Positions 23,609 to 31,019 of a stretch of 38,672 bases of DNA are shown piece by piece. Within the stretch, counting starts at the first letter, position 1. Each line of letters starts with the position of its first letter. Source of the DNA: a virus; the IMG/VR virus record IMGVR_UViG_3300037247_000508, positions 1 through 38,672 of that record; one strand, 5' to 3'. A program made the translations under genes and the position numbers. A model generated the notes under the pieces. That model had not been told where the DNA came from. It did no database searches and saw only the letters and a program-made list of their open reading frames with translations.

Positions 23609-23915
23609 ATATATTTGTCATAAAGATGGAATATTTTTTGAATGGTCAACGATTGTAGATGCACCCGTGACGAATGGAATGACCGAAAAAGAATTTAGAG
23701 CATATTATAAAGATGAACACGGTAGGCGTGGGCTTTTAGGTTTGGAAGATAGACTGCAAAGGGCTATTGAAAGAGGCACTAGCGGATTTGCAGGGGAAAG
23801 TTTAGAGAATTTAATTTTCAATAACCGTGCGGGACCAGATGAAACAACCGCGACATTGGAAGATATTATGCAACAACTTTATGTTAGTGAAAGGACTGAT
23901 CATGACACCAGCTAA
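23601..23915 (+). CDS. Unknown small protein
   Basis: 104 residues. The first 45 residues (YICHKDGIFFEWSTIVDAPVTNGMTEKEFRAYYKDEHGR) are a form repeatedly seen beside early phage genes, followed by LEDRLQRAIERGTSGFAG. It starts inside the methyltransferase tail, so it is likely coupled. Its end overlaps the next gene by 14 bases. Function unknown. Confidence 0.55.
   Translation: MGKYICHKDGIFFEWSTIVDAPVTNGMTEKEFRAYYKDEHGRRGLLGLEDRLQRAIERGTSGFAGESLENLIFNNRAGPDETTATLEDIMQQLYVSERTDHDTS
23883..23901 (+). repeat. Start-associated element, plus strand, copy 1
   Basis: GTTAGTGAAAGGACTGAT directly before ATG 23902. AAAGGACTGA is shared exactly with the copy at 26281 and GTTAGTGA with those at 25160 and 26003. 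Confidence 0.5.
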
Positions 23916-24084
23916 AAGATGTAAAGAAATAGGTTTAACCGGCTTAAGCGAGGTATGCGGGGCAACTAGGCAAAGCCCGCAGTGCCTTGATAACTGGTTC
24001 AAAAATAAACCTGAATTGTTTGATATTATCATTAAAGGTGTTTTATTTGATAAAAACATAAAGATATTTGATAAAAACGCTTGA
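23902..24084 (+). CDS. Small helix-turn-helix protein (YdaS/Cro-like)
   Basis: 60 residues from ATG 23902 (AAAGGA upstream); an earlier in-frame ATG at 23827 has no ribosome site. AKRCKEIGLTGLSEVCGATRQSPQCLDNWFKNKPELFDIIIKG fits small phage HTH proteins in which a short helix, turn and (S)..TL.NW recognition helix are followed by NP.LF..ii.G. Likely a DNA-binding regulator or antirepressor-type factor. A strong promoter begins at its 3' end. Confidence 0.62.
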   Translation: MTPAKRCKEIGLTGLSEVCGATRQSPQCLDNWFKNKPELFDIIIKGVLFDKNIKIFDKNA

Positions 24085-24108
24085 CTATATCAAAATGTTT
24101 GTTATAAT
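24081..24108 (+). promoter_or_regulatory. Strong sigma70-type promoter
   Basis: TTGACT (24081-24086), 16-base spacer, TATAAT (24103-24108). It drives the gene at 24138, about 25 bases downstream of the expected start point, and probably the rest of the accessory block. Confidence 0.8.
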
Positions 24109-24137
24109 AGGGGTATAGAAACAAAGGAAACAACATT

Positions 24138-24317
24138 ATGACATACGAAGCACAATTAAACGGTCAACCAGTTCAAGCTAAAAAAGTAAACAACACCTGG
24201 TTAGTTGGCGGAGATAAAGTTGACACATCAATTAACTCTGCTTTAATTCGGTTGGACGATGGTAAGGTTTATGCTCTTCGCGGTGCTGTTCTTAAATTTC
24301 ACGGATGGGAGTTTTAA
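24138..24317 (+). CDS. Short protein, unknown
   Basis: 59 residues: MTYEAQLNGQPVQAKKVNN, then TWLVGGDKVDTSINSALIRLDDGKVYALRGAVLKFHGWEF. Ribosome site AAAGGA at 24123-24128. It is the first gene after the strong promoter, so it is likely highly expressed early. Small beta-barrel-like pattern with two short repeats (LNGQPV / VGGDKV). No family recognised. Confidence 0.6.
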   Translation: MTYEAQLNGQPVQAKKVNNTWLVGGDKVDTSINSALIRLDDGKVYALRGAVLKFHGWEF

Positions 24318-24318
24318 T

Positions 24319-24507
24319 ATGACACAGGAATTTTATTTAGACGAAATCAAACGGTATGAAGATTGCGCCGTTGTTATAATCACACGTGTTAATATTGATG
24401 ATGATGGCCACAGAAAATATACAGACGTTTCAGAATATGAGACAGCTAGTAAGGGTGCTACAGCAAGTGCTAGAAAAGAAATCAAAAGATTGGAAATGGA
24501 GAAATAA
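24319..24507 (+). CDS. Short protein, unknown
   Basis: 62 residues from ATG 24319, one base after the upstream stop, so translation is probably coupled. Sequence YLDEIKRYEDCAVVIITRVNIDDDGHRKYTDVSEYETASKGATASARKEIKRLEMEK has a small sheet followed by a charged helix. An upstream in-frame start at 24259 lies inside the previous gene and was not used. Confidence 0.55.
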   Translation: MTQEFYLDEIKRYEDCAVVIITRVNIDDDGHRKYTDVSEYETASKGATASARKEIKRLEMEK

Positions 24508-24508
24508 A

Positions 24509-24727
24509 ATGTCAACTATACGCACAGTTAAAGAGTTAAAAGAACTAATAGAATACATGGGTGATGATCAATTAATATTAACAAGTGTATACGATATGCG
24601 ACAAGGTACCACTACCTATATGGCCGTTGAAATTGAAGAAGAGTCCATAAGTTTGGATAATGAAAACCAGCCCATTGAATGTCAAGAGGGCGATGGTGGA
24701 AACAATATGGCTCTTATATTAGTTTGA
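24509..24727 (+). CDS. Small acidic protein, unknown
   Basis: 72 residues from ATG 24509, two bases after the previous stop. STIRTVKELKELIEYMGDDQLIL followed by YMAVEIEEESISLDNENQPIECQEGDGGNNMALILV resembles the small DUF-type phage proteins that begin with a TV.EL...L..L..D..V. helix and then an acidic sheet (commonly found in phages and plasmids). Function not known. Confidence 0.55.
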   Translation: MSTIRTVKELKELIEYMGDDQLILTSVYDMRQGTTTYMAVEIEEESISLDNENQPIECQEGDGGNNMALILV

Positions 24728-24743
24728 TGGAAGGAAAATAGAC

Positions 24744-25142
24744 ATGAGTATATCAAAATATTTAGAAGAACAATATGACCTTGTTTTGTCTGTAGAAGAA
24801 TATGGCGTATGGAAAGGTAGTAAATACTATAAAGAGTTCGCAATGGCAGAACCTTCATGGTGGGGCGATACTGCACAAAAAGAATATGTTTGCCAGCAGT
24901 TTGAATATTGGTTAGTTGATAGGGCATTAACGCATATAGGGTCATTCACAGAGCTTATGGATACCACCATTAACACGATGGAAGAGAACCTTAAGTTTCT
25001 TGGCGATATTGCCATGTGGGCAGACATCACGAAAAGCAATCAAGCTGTTGAAAAAGCTATGCGGCTAAAGCTTGGATTAATGATGCTTAGACAGGGTGCG
25101 CCAAAAGGCATGACAATAAACGCAAAGGTGCATCAATGGTAA
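24744..25142 (+). CDS. Unknown helical protein
   Basis: 132 residues, mostly helical with many aromatic residues (EPSWWGDTAQKEYVCQQFEYWLVDRALTHIG) and a C-terminal KAMRLKLGLMMLRQGAPKGMTINAKVHQW. GGAAGGAAAATAGAC before the ATG is a good ribosome site. Lies between small early genes. Function unknown. Confidence 0.5.
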   Translation: MSISKYLEEQYDLVLSVEEYGVWKGSKYYKEFAMAEPSWWGDTAQKEYVCQQFEYWLVDRALTHIGSFTELMDTTINTMEENLKFLGDIAMWADITKSNQAVEKAMRLKLGLMMLRQGAPKGMTINAKVHQW

Positions 25143-25152
25143 TATTGAAATT

Positions 25153-25175
25153 ACTTTACGTTAGTGAGGATCAAA
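25153..25175 (+). repeat. Start-associated element, plus strand, copy 2
   Basis: ACTTTACGTTAGTGAGG (25153-25169) then ATCAAA before ATG 25176. The 12 bases ACGTTAGTGAGG are identical to the copy at 25995. GTGAGG supplies the ribosome site. Confidence 0.6.
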
Positions 25176-25742
25176 ATGTTCGATAAAATAAAACAATTCA
25201 TAGATGATAACAAGCCTGTTCGAAATGCGAGATTGAGAGAATGGAAACTTTGCGCGGAAACATTATATGATTATGTTGATGCTGTAGAAGTTTATCCTGG
25301 TGGGACAGGCCAGAATATTACCGTAACAGATAAATTGATAATTATACACAGTGATACATATACTGATAATATTACCCTCTTTGGAAATGCAAAACTCATG
25401 ACTTGGCCTGAATCAAAAAATATTGCAATTGGTTCACTTAGATCAAAAGGGCAAGCGATGGGTGAATGGCCACCAGTAGAAATTGCACCTAAAGGCGGAG
25501 GTGCAAATGTATGGCGGAAAGGTGATGTTGTAAAGAAAGATATCCCAACAATAGATAATAATGATTCAGTCCTTGTGGGGTGGGTGAGGCTCACAGATGG
25601 AACAGCAAACGTTCTAGGAAAAGACTGGGCACTTATGAGAATTACCCGCGATGCCTACGATAAATCTGAGCATTTAATGGGATTTCAAAACAAAAGCGTC
25701 TCACCAGACGTTCAAAAAAGTGACCCCCCAGGGTGCGCATAA
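25176..25742 (+). CDS. Unknown beta-rich protein
   Basis: 188 residues from ATG 25176, preceded by GTGAGG; a GTG four codons earlier is part of that site. Basic helical N-terminus (DKIKQFIDDNKPVRNARLREWK), then strands (NITVTDKLIIIHSDTYTDNITLFGNAKLMTW) and KDWALMRITRDAYDKSEHLMGF. Ends in a hairpin-forming C-rich stretch (ACCCCCCA). Function unknown. Confidence 0.5.
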   Translation: MFDKIKQFIDDNKPVRNARLREWKLCAETLYDYVDAVEVYPGGTGQNITVTDKLIIIHSDTYTDNITLFGNAKLMTWPESKNIAIGSLRSKGQAMGEWPPVEIAPKGGGANVWRKGDVVKKDIPTIDNNDSVLVGWVRLTDGTANVLGKDWALMRITRDAYDKSEHLMGFQNKSVSPDVQKSDPPGCA

Positions 25743-25760
25743 TTTAGAGGCGTGGGGGGT
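25723..25760 (+). other. Hairpin ACCCCCCA/TGGGGGGT at a gene end
   Basis: Perfect 8-bp inverted repeat with a 22-base loop that spans the stop codon of the preceding gene. No U-run follows, so it is not a typical intrinsic terminator; it could protect mRNA from exonucleases. Confidence 0.45.
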
Positions 25761-25816
25761 GTTGTCTATGATTGCATAACCATTAGAATAAGTATTATAG
25801 CAGAAAGAAATTAAAA

Positions 25817-26032
25817 ATGAAACTAAGTAAAGCCGAAAAAAAAGCAATAGGCAGAATGCGGGATGGTGGCGGCAGTGGTGTCATTGATAGATATGGTCGC
25901 GTGATTGTAGCTGGTGAAATTTTACCCCATACACCCGATACATTTTTAAGACTGGTAAGCAAGGGTATCATAACTGGTGGGGGCGGCAGGCTCTCACTTA
26001 ACGTTAGTGAGGCTAAAAATGACCAACCATAA
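25817..26032 (+). CDS. Small protein, winged-helix-like
   Basis: 71 residues. LSKAEKKAIGRMRDGGGSGVIDRYGRVIVAGEILPHTPDTFLRLVSKGII resembles short phage proteins with an L..M..GGG.GV.DRYGRV..GGE helix-wing pattern. It overlaps the following gene by 14 bases and contains that gene's start-associated element. DNA or RNA binding is possible but unproven. Confidence 0.55.
   Translation: MKLSKAEKKAIGRMRDGGGSGVIDRYGRVIVAGEILPHTPDTFLRLVSKGIITGGGGRLSLNVSEAKNDQP
25995..26018 (+). repeat. Start-associated element, plus strand, copy 3
   Basis: CACTTAACGTTAGTGAGG (25995-26012) before ATG 26019. CACT and AGTG are complementary around TAACGTTA. The element is coding DNA of the upstream gene. Confidence 0.6.
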
Positions 26033-26666
26033 AAACATATCTGAATATGATGGAGCTTTTAATTGTCATGATTGCGGCGCGTCATGGGGTGCATTACCGG
26101 GTAATCCTGTAGAACCAGAACTATGCAAAAGAAAGAACAATATACCAAATTATTTCTGGATAGGAACTTCTTTAATGAGAACCCGAGAAGATAAAATGTC
26201 AAGTGAAGTGGTTTTGCTTTTGGATGAAACGTTTCCTCACAAGGAAGATGTCAAAATTCAAATCGTAAAATCACTTAACGTTAAGAAAGGACTGAGAATG
26301 AAAAATGATCTTATTGAGAAAATAGCTAATGGGTGGGACTATAAAGCAGGAGAGTTAATCCAGGCATTAAATATAAATGGCCTTGAAGAACCAAACAGAT
26401 TTGCTGATGCGGTTACGGCCATGACGGGAAGCGTTAATTATTCACTAAAATTAATTCCCGAGGATTACCGAGTTTTCACAATTCGCCAAACCACCGCCGA
26501 GCTTATCACAGATGGTAATGATGCTTTATTTTGGGAATGTAGGCTGGCTAAATATGGGGATATTCCAGAAAAGATGATCATGCACAAAGATTTGGGAACT
26601 GCAATATTATTAGCCGTTTTGCAATTACCAGACGTTCCCAAACAAACAGAAAAGGAAAAACCATAA
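26019..26666 (+). CDS. Probable fusion of two small early proteins
   Basis: 215 residues from ATG 26019. Part one (1-85) begins with FNCHDCGASWGALPGNPVEPELC, a short Cys-containing module (C, CxxC) seen in small phage proteins. Part two begins at Met94 (ATG 26298) with IEKIANGWDYKAGELIQALNINGLEEPNRFADAVTAMTG. Between them the DNA is another start-associated element, CACTTAACGTTAAGAAAGG, translated as part of the linker. So either this is a fusion formed by loss of a stop, or a second product starts at 26298. Function unknown. Confidence 0.55.
   Translation: MTNHKNISEYDGAFNCHDCGASWGALPGNPVEPELCKRKNNIPNYFWIGTSLMRTREDKMSSEVVLLLDETFPHKEDVKIQIVKSLNVKKGLRMKNDLIEKIANGWDYKAGELIQALNINGLEEPNRFADAVTAMTGSVNYSLKLIPEDYRVFTIRQTTAELITDGNDALFWECRLAKYGDIPEKMIMHKDLGTAILLAVLQLPDVPKQTEKEKP
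26272..26297 (+). repeat. Start-associated element, plus strand, copy 4, in frame inside a gene
   Basis: CACTTAACGTTAAGAAAGG with perfect 12-bp palindrome CTTAACGTTAAG, followed by ACTGAGA and ATG 26298. It would provide a normal ribosome site for an internal start. Confidence 0.55.
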
Positions 26667-26846
26667 ACAGAAATATTGTTGTAACCGTCCAAGCAAACGG
26701 GCTTTGTTTAAATCTCGCGGCCCTGGTCGTTCTAGCAATCGTAAGATCCGCCCGGAAATTAAACCGGGAATTGGTGGCATTAATCCAATGAGTGCAATGA
26801 TAAGTGCCGCGATTCAACAATTTGTTGTCCGGCAGGGAAATCGATA

Positions 26847-27311
26847 ATGCAAAGAGAAAAAAAGATAAGTGATAAAGATTTTTTGATATTGCAAAAATTA
26901 TATAAATTGTGCCCGCCCCCAGGATGTTTTGATATAAGAGATACTAGAAATCCAAATTTAGCAGAAAAACTCTGGGGGGAGATGGCGAATAAGGGATATG
27001 TTAAAATTGATGATTTTGCATCGGTGGGCATTGAAAAGATCAAGGGAAAGTTTGTTACAATTACTAATGCTGGGGTAAATGCGCTCTTTGGATCCGGTGA
27101 TAAGAAATATGACGATATTATAATGACCAGAATAATGACATATCACATCAATGTTCAGGGGCAGATGATTATTGTTATTGATGCTTACAATGAGGATGAA
27201 GCAAAGAAAAAAGCTTTTGATGCATATAGTGGCTTTGATACAGCGATGGAACAACATTCATTTGATCAGATTATATCTATTACAAAAAAGCCGGTGGGGT
27301 GTTTTAAATAA
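26847..27311 (+). CDS. Unknown protein, winged-helix-like N-terminus
   Basis: 154 residues. First part DKDFLILQKLYKLCPPPGCFDIRDTRNPNLAEKLWGEMANKGYVKIDDF...FVTITNAGVNAL has the pattern of an MarR/winged-helix domain (L..L...G.V.......IT..G...L). The second part TYHINVQGQMIIVIDAYNEDEAKKKAFDAY is a small sheet-helix domain similar in style to phage proteins with an 'A.s.eeAk..A' motif. The 180 bases before it hold no ORF with a usable start. AGGGAAATCGATA precedes the ATG. Confidence 0.55.
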   Translation: MQREKKISDKDFLILQKLYKLCPPPGCFDIRDTRNPNLAEKLWGEMANKGYVKIDDFASVGIEKIKGKFVTITNAGVNALFGSGDKKYDDIIMTRIMTYHINVQGQMIIVIDAYNEDEAKKKAFDAYSGFDTAMEQHSFDQIISITKKPVGCFK

Positions 27312-27340
27312 ATTATTAACTTACATATAAAGGAACGCAA

Positions 27341-27511
27341 ATGACATTTAAAGAATTTATGAATATAGAATTATCAATGGGATATTTAGTGGTGGTCTGC
27401 TTAATTTACACAGTTATTTTAATAATTGAAATAATAAGAAATCACCGCAAGGTTAACCGATTGGCAGATGAATTGGAGCAATCCCGCGAAGCAAGTGAAT
27501 ATAGGTGGTGA
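27341..27511 (+). CDS. Short single-pass membrane protein
   Basis: 56 residues: MTFKEFMNIELSMG, then a hydrophobic helix GYLVVVCLIYTVILIIEII, then a basic/acidic tail (RNHRKVNRLADELEQSRE). AAAGGAACGCAA gives a good ribosome site. The stop is one base before the next ATG. It could be an early membrane protein; no family recognised. Confidence 0.6.
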   Translation: MTFKEFMNIELSMGYLVVVCLIYTVILIIEIIRNHRKVNRLADELEQSREASEYRW

Positions 27512-27512
27512 T

Positions 27513-27818
27513 ATGCATGACCCTATAGTAAAAAACCTTGATAAAATGACTGATAAAATAAACCACGCTGTTGCGAATATAAAGAAAAAATCACCTTGTG
27601 AATATTCAATTCAGGAATTTATGGCTAGACAGGCCGTTATTTTTGAAGCTAATGCGGCAAATCGCCACAGGAAGTGTGTGTTAGCCGGTCGCAAGGCAGT
27701 GAGCACCATGCTTGACATTAAAGCGCGTGTGCGGGGCTTAAAATACATTTTAACGAAGCCGCTAAAACGGAAAAAAAGAAAGAAAATTATATCAACTAAT
27801 CAACTCTCATTATTTTAA
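27513..27818 (+). CDS. Small basic helical protein
   Basis: 101 residues from ATG 27513, preceded by GGTGGTGAT; an upstream start at 27468 lies in the previous gene. Helical, with a strongly basic end (GLKYILTKPLKRKKRKKIIS) and final NQLSLF. The last five residues QLSLF resemble clamp-binding or similar QxSLF-type peptides (a beta-clamp motif), so interaction with the host sliding clamp is conceivable (inference). Confidence 0.5.
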   Translation: MHDPIVKNLDKMTDKINHAVANIKKKSPCEYSIQEFMARQAVIFEANAANRHRKCVLAGRKAVSTMLDIKARVRGLKYILTKPLKRKKRKKIISTNQLSLF

Positions 27819-27828
27819 AGGAACGAAA

Positions 27829-28737
27829 ATGGCGGAGAATAGCAAAATAGAATGGACTGATCATACATTTAACCCGTGGATAGGTTGCCAAAAGATATCA
27901 GATGCCTGTGATAATTGTTATGCAGCAACTTGGGACCAAAGATTTAAGGGCGATCGATGGGGGCCTTTTGCAAAGAGAACATTAACCGTAAATTCAACAT
28001 GGTTTAAGCCGTTAAAATGGAATAGAGATGCAATAAGCGAAGGTGTTAGAAAGAAAGTATTTTGCGCGTCTTTAGCTGATATATTTGACAATCATCATTC
28101 AATATTATCTGGATGGCGCAAAGACCTTTGGCAACTTATAAGAGCTACACCAAATCTTGATTGGCAGCTGCTGACAAAACGCCCACAGAATATTGAACAG
28201 TATCTTCCTGATGATTGGAGTAATGGTTACAAAAATGTATGGCTTGGCATTACTGCCGAAAATCAGCTTGAATATAAAAGACGATGGAAAGCTTTATCAT
28301 TTGTACCCTGCAAAATTAAATTTCTTTCCTGTGAACCATTATTAGGGCCTATCGATCTACATGATGAAAGTGAAATTGACTGGATTATAATTGGTGGGGA
28401 AAGCGGCAGTAAGGCAAGACCTATGAACCCGCAATGGGCAGATGATATCGTTTTACAATGCGAAAAATTAAATATACCTGTATTTTTTAAGCAATGGGGA
28501 GAGTGGGCACCAAAAAGCTTTTGTCAAAATATTTCGGAAAGAAAATTCAGAAATATGGAATTTGTTGCAATGAATAAGTATATGAATAAAAAATGCCGCA
28601 ATTGCTATGGTCATGATATGTATAAAGTAGGTAAGAAAAACACAAGAAATATGCTGCATTTAGGTGAGTATCACGATTTTCCATTAACAAAAGAATTTTA
28701 TCATTTTCATAATCAGGTTTATAATCAGGAAAAATAA
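27829..28737 (+). CDS. DUF5131 (phage Gp37/Gp68 family) protein
   Basis: 302 residues. IEWTDHTFNPWIGCQKISDACDNCYA (Cys20, Cys27, Cys30) with FCASLADIFDN, WQLLTKRPQNI, WLGITAENQ, FLSCEPLLGPI, WIIIGGESGSKARPM and VFFKQWGEW match the Gp37/Gp68 family, whose TIM-barrel-like order and three-Cys cluster resemble radical SAM enzymes. Function remains unknown. The usual KVGKK...L.G...D.FP ending is present, with an additional CRNC cysteine pair before it. Not seen: the TcmP partner that sometimes accompanies it. Confidence 0.85.
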   Translation: MAENSKIEWTDHTFNPWIGCQKISDACDNCYAATWDQRFKGDRWGPFAKRTLTVNSTWFKPLKWNRDAISEGVRKKVFCASLADIFDNHHSILSGWRKDLWQLIRATPNLDWQLLTKRPQNIEQYLPDDWSNGYKNVWLGITAENQLEYKRRWKALSFVPCKIKFLSCEPLLGPIDLHDESEIDWIIIGGESGSKARPMNPQWADDIVLQCEKLNIPVFFKQWGEWAPKSFCQNISERKFRNMEFVAMNKYMNKKCRNCYGHDMYKVGKKNTRNMLHLGEYHDFPLTKEFYHFHNQVYNQEK

Positions 28738-29162
28738 TGAAAATATTATTACCATATCCGATATCAGTCAATCACATGTATACAAATGTAAAAGGTGTGG
28801 GGCGTGTTAAATCGAAAAAATATAGAATATGGCAAAATCATGCGCGGGCGGATTTGCAGGAACAGCTGCTAAAAATGAACTTATACAAGCGTAATTTTAA
28901 AACTAGGGTTGATATCTGCATCAGAATTTTACGTCCTGATAAACGTGTCCGAGATGGCGACAATACCGTTAAATGTCTATTTGACATGCTTAAAAGCTGC
29001 AATGTGTTCATTGATGATGATCGGGTAGAACATCATGACATGGGTTGGCGCTATGACGGGCCGGCAGGAACAATTTTAGAAATATGGGAATTTGGCGAAC
29101 AAAACCCATATAGCCATGAGAAAGGAATTGATTATGCAGAATTACAAATTAATAGAAAATAA
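28737..29162 (+). CDS. rusA: RusA-like Holliday junction resolvase
   Basis: 141 residues. LPYPISVNHMY at the N-terminus and RPDKRVRDGDNTVKCLFDMLKSCNVFIDDDRVEHHDMGW hold the RusA signature, with Asp73, Asp75 and Lys79 as catalytic candidates and Asp93/Asp94. It would resolve branched DNA made in replication or recombination before packaging. ATG 28737 overlaps the DUF5131 stop (TAATG). The C-terminus extends about 20 residues beyond the core and overlaps the next gene by 29 bases. Confidence 0.85.
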   Translation: MKILLPYPISVNHMYTNVKGVGRVKSKKYRIWQNHARADLQEQLLKMNLYKRNFKTRVDICIRILRPDKRVRDGDNTVKCLFDMLKSCNVFIDDDRVEHHDMGWRYDGPAGTILEIWEFGEQNPYSHEKGIDYAELQINRK

Positions 29163-29634
29163 AGATCCCTTCCAAAAGCGTTTGGGAACATATTGTTATG
29201 CGATGGTAACGACTAGCGAAACTTCTGATCAAGAGCTTATCGGCAAATTATGTGATCATGAACATAGAACAATTGATGGTGCCAAAGGTTGTGAAGAAGC
29301 GATAAACAGACTTGAAGTAGCTGGTTATGATCCTACCGGGCGTATGGCAATCATCAGAGATAAAAAATATTTATTGGACCTTATAAAAAAATATCCCAAT
29401 AATATTATGACCCGATTTGATTATATGGATATTGAAACATGGCCTAAAGATTGTGCAGATGTTTTAATGTTTTCCACTGAAATTGGCTTTGCAGTAGGGC
29501 AATATCAGGTTGACGAACTTACAAATATTGGTGTTTTTTCTGATTGGAATGATAGGATATCAGATGATGAAGATGCTGATTATATTGAGGTGCCCGCAGT
29601 CACACATTATTTGCTTTTGGAGGTACCGGAATGA
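29134..29634 (+). CDS. Unknown acidic protein
   Basis: 166 residues from ATG 29134 (AAAGGA upstream). Sequence includes FQKRLGTYCYAMVTTSETSDQELIGKLCDHEHRTIDGAKGCEEAINRLEVAG and an acidic DRISDDEDADYIEVPA near the end. Two histidines and cysteines in CDHEH could bind a metal. Nothing identifies a family. Overlaps rusA and the next gene. Confidence 0.5.
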   Translation: MQNYKLIENKDPFQKRLGTYCYAMVTTSETSDQELIGKLCDHEHRTIDGAKGCEEAINRLEVAGYDPTGRMAIIRDKKYLLDLIKKYPNNIMTRFDYMDIETWPKDCADVLMFSTEIGFAVGQYQVDELTNIGVFSDWNDRISDDEDADYIEVPAVTHYLLLEVPE

Positions 29635-29966
29635 ATATAAAAAAATCAAATCTACTGGTGGTTGGTTTAGATGATGCATCTGAAATATATATTTTTGACA
29701 GTTCAACCGAATACGAGGGCCCAATAAATTCGCCTTTATCGCCACAAAAATATAATCTAAGCACTGAAATTAAAAAAGCATATACCAGGGGATATAGAGC
29801 TGCAGAACAAAAAAATAATTCATTTAAGGTTGGACGTAGGCGCGGTGTAATTGAAGTCAAGCGAGATATACGGGGTTTTATAACTGGTACTCGTTCCTGC
29901 AAATGGTTACCCGATTTATTGCAGGAATTGGGTTATGAATTAACCGAGATTAAGGATAAGAAATGA
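29631..29966 (+). CDS. Unknown basic protein
   Basis: 111 residues. First half acidic (DDASEIYIFDSSTEYEGP), second half basic (KVGRRRGVIEVKRDIRGFITGTRSCKWLPDLLQELGYELTEIKDKK). The C-terminal part could bind nucleic acid. Translational coupling with both neighbours (ATGA overlaps). No family recognised. Confidence 0.5.
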   Translation: MNIKKSNLLVVGLDDASEIYIFDSSTEYEGPINSPLSPQKYNLSTEIKKAYTRGYRAAEQKNNSFKVGRRRGVIEVKRDIRGFITGTRSCKWLPDLLQELGYELTEIKDKK

Positions 29967-30259
29967 CCCCATTTCAAAAAACTGTATTGAATGCAATGAC
30001 TGATAGATTAAATCATGGTGGTGCATATTTTGCTTATGCGTGTGGGGTGGACAGAAAAAATCAACCTGCCCAGGCAGGCAGAATAATAAACGGATATTTA
30101 AAAAAACTATCAAAAAAGGGTTTGGTTAAAAAATGTTTTAGCTTAAGAAAATCTTTTGCAAAATATAAAATAACCGAAAAAGGTTTGAAATTAATAAACG
30201 AAGAAAATAAAACTCTATTTGATAATGTTGAGGAAAATGTTGATGGGCAAGTCTTATAA
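29963..30259 (+). CDS. Winged-helix-like DNA-binding protein
   Basis: 98 residues. FQKTVLNAMTDRLNHGGAYFAYACGVDRKNQPAQAGRIINGYLKKLSKKGLVKKCFSLRKSFAKYKITEKGLKL: helices, then LxxLxxKGLV.......YKITEKG, the wing/strand pattern of MarR-like domains. Predicted to bind DNA. Its 3' end overlaps the methyltransferase start by 17 bases. Confidence 0.6.
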   Translation: MTPFQKTVLNAMTDRLNHGGAYFAYACGVDRKNQPAQAGRIINGYLKKLSKKGLVKKCFSLRKSFAKYKITEKGLKLINEENKTLFDNVEENVDGQVL

Positions 30260-31019
30260 GAAAAAGGTCGTTATCGGCGATTGTGTTTTATATCATGGTG
30301 ATTGTCTTGAGGTCATGCCTACGCTTGATAAGGTTGAACATATCATATCAGATCCGCCATACGAAGAATATATGCACACAGCAAAAAGAAATGCCAGTCG
30401 CCGCCTTAGAACTGACGGACGTGATGAAATTAAAAGCCTAAATTTTAGTTCTATAGATGCCATTCGCGATGATGTTGTTCAACACGCAAGCAACCTATCT
30501 ACTGGTTGGGCTATATTTTTCTGCACGCCAGAGGGGGTTGGAAAGTGGGCAGATAGCATTAATAATAGCACCGCCAAATATAAGCGTGCTTGCGTCTGGA
30601 TAAAGCCAGATTCAACGCCACAGCTTAACGGCCAAGGCCCTGCTATGGGCGCAGAGAACTTTGTAGTCGCTTGGTGTGGTTCAGGTTTTGCTAAGTGGAA
30701 CGCTGGCGGCAAAAGAGGGGTATATAGACACTTAACAAACCCACCTGATAGAGACCACCGACACCCAACAGAAAAGCCGTGGAGATTATTAGTAGAATTA
30801 TTGAATGATTTTACTAATAAGAACGAAACAATTTTAGATCCATTCATGGGAAGCGGCACAACAGGCGTTGCATGTGCCAAGCTAGGCCGTAAGTTTATAG
30901 GCATAGAGCTTGACGAGGATTATTTCAATATAGCCTGTGAACGCATTCGCAAGGCATACGACCAGCCAGATTTATTTATTGAACCACCCAAGCAATTCAT
31001 ACAGGATCAATTATTATGA
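30243..31019 (+). CDS. DNA adenine-N6 methyltransferase (beta class)
   Basis: 258 residues from ATG 30243; earlier in-frame ATGs lie inside the preceding gene. DPPY (37-40) comes before DPFMGSGTTG (199-208), the order of beta-class enzymes such as CcrM and M.RsrI, and HPTEKPWRLLVELL is the usual companion motif. LILDPF-type AdoMet pocket and GIELDEDYFNIACERI complete the fold. It methylates adenine (or N4-cytosine) in an unknown sequence, probably for protection or gene control. The C-terminal domain of true CcrM is missing. Confidence 0.88.
   Translation: MGKSYKKKVVIGDCVLYHGDCLEVMPTLDKVEHIISDPPYEEYMHTAKRNASRRLRTDGRDEIKSLNFSSIDAIRDDVVQHASNLSTGWAIFFCTPEGVGKWADSINNSTAKYKRACVWIKPDSTPQLNGQGPAMGAENFVVAWCGSGFAKWNAGGKRGVYRHLTNPPDRDHRHPTEKPWRLLVELLNDFTNKNETILDPFMGSGTTGVACAKLGRKFIGIELDEDYFNIACERIRKAYDQPDLFIEPPKQFIQDQLL

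Noticed and set aside
25765-25800. Promoter TTGCAT with TATTAT before the gene at 25817
   Set aside because: Spacer of 15 and poor -35 match; too weak to report.
26667-26846. Small membrane-protein-like or basic ORFs in the gap
   Set aside because: Both open frames look protein-like in part (NLAALVVLAIV; SKRALFKSRGPGRSS) but neither has an ATG, GTG or TTG with a ribosome site at its start.
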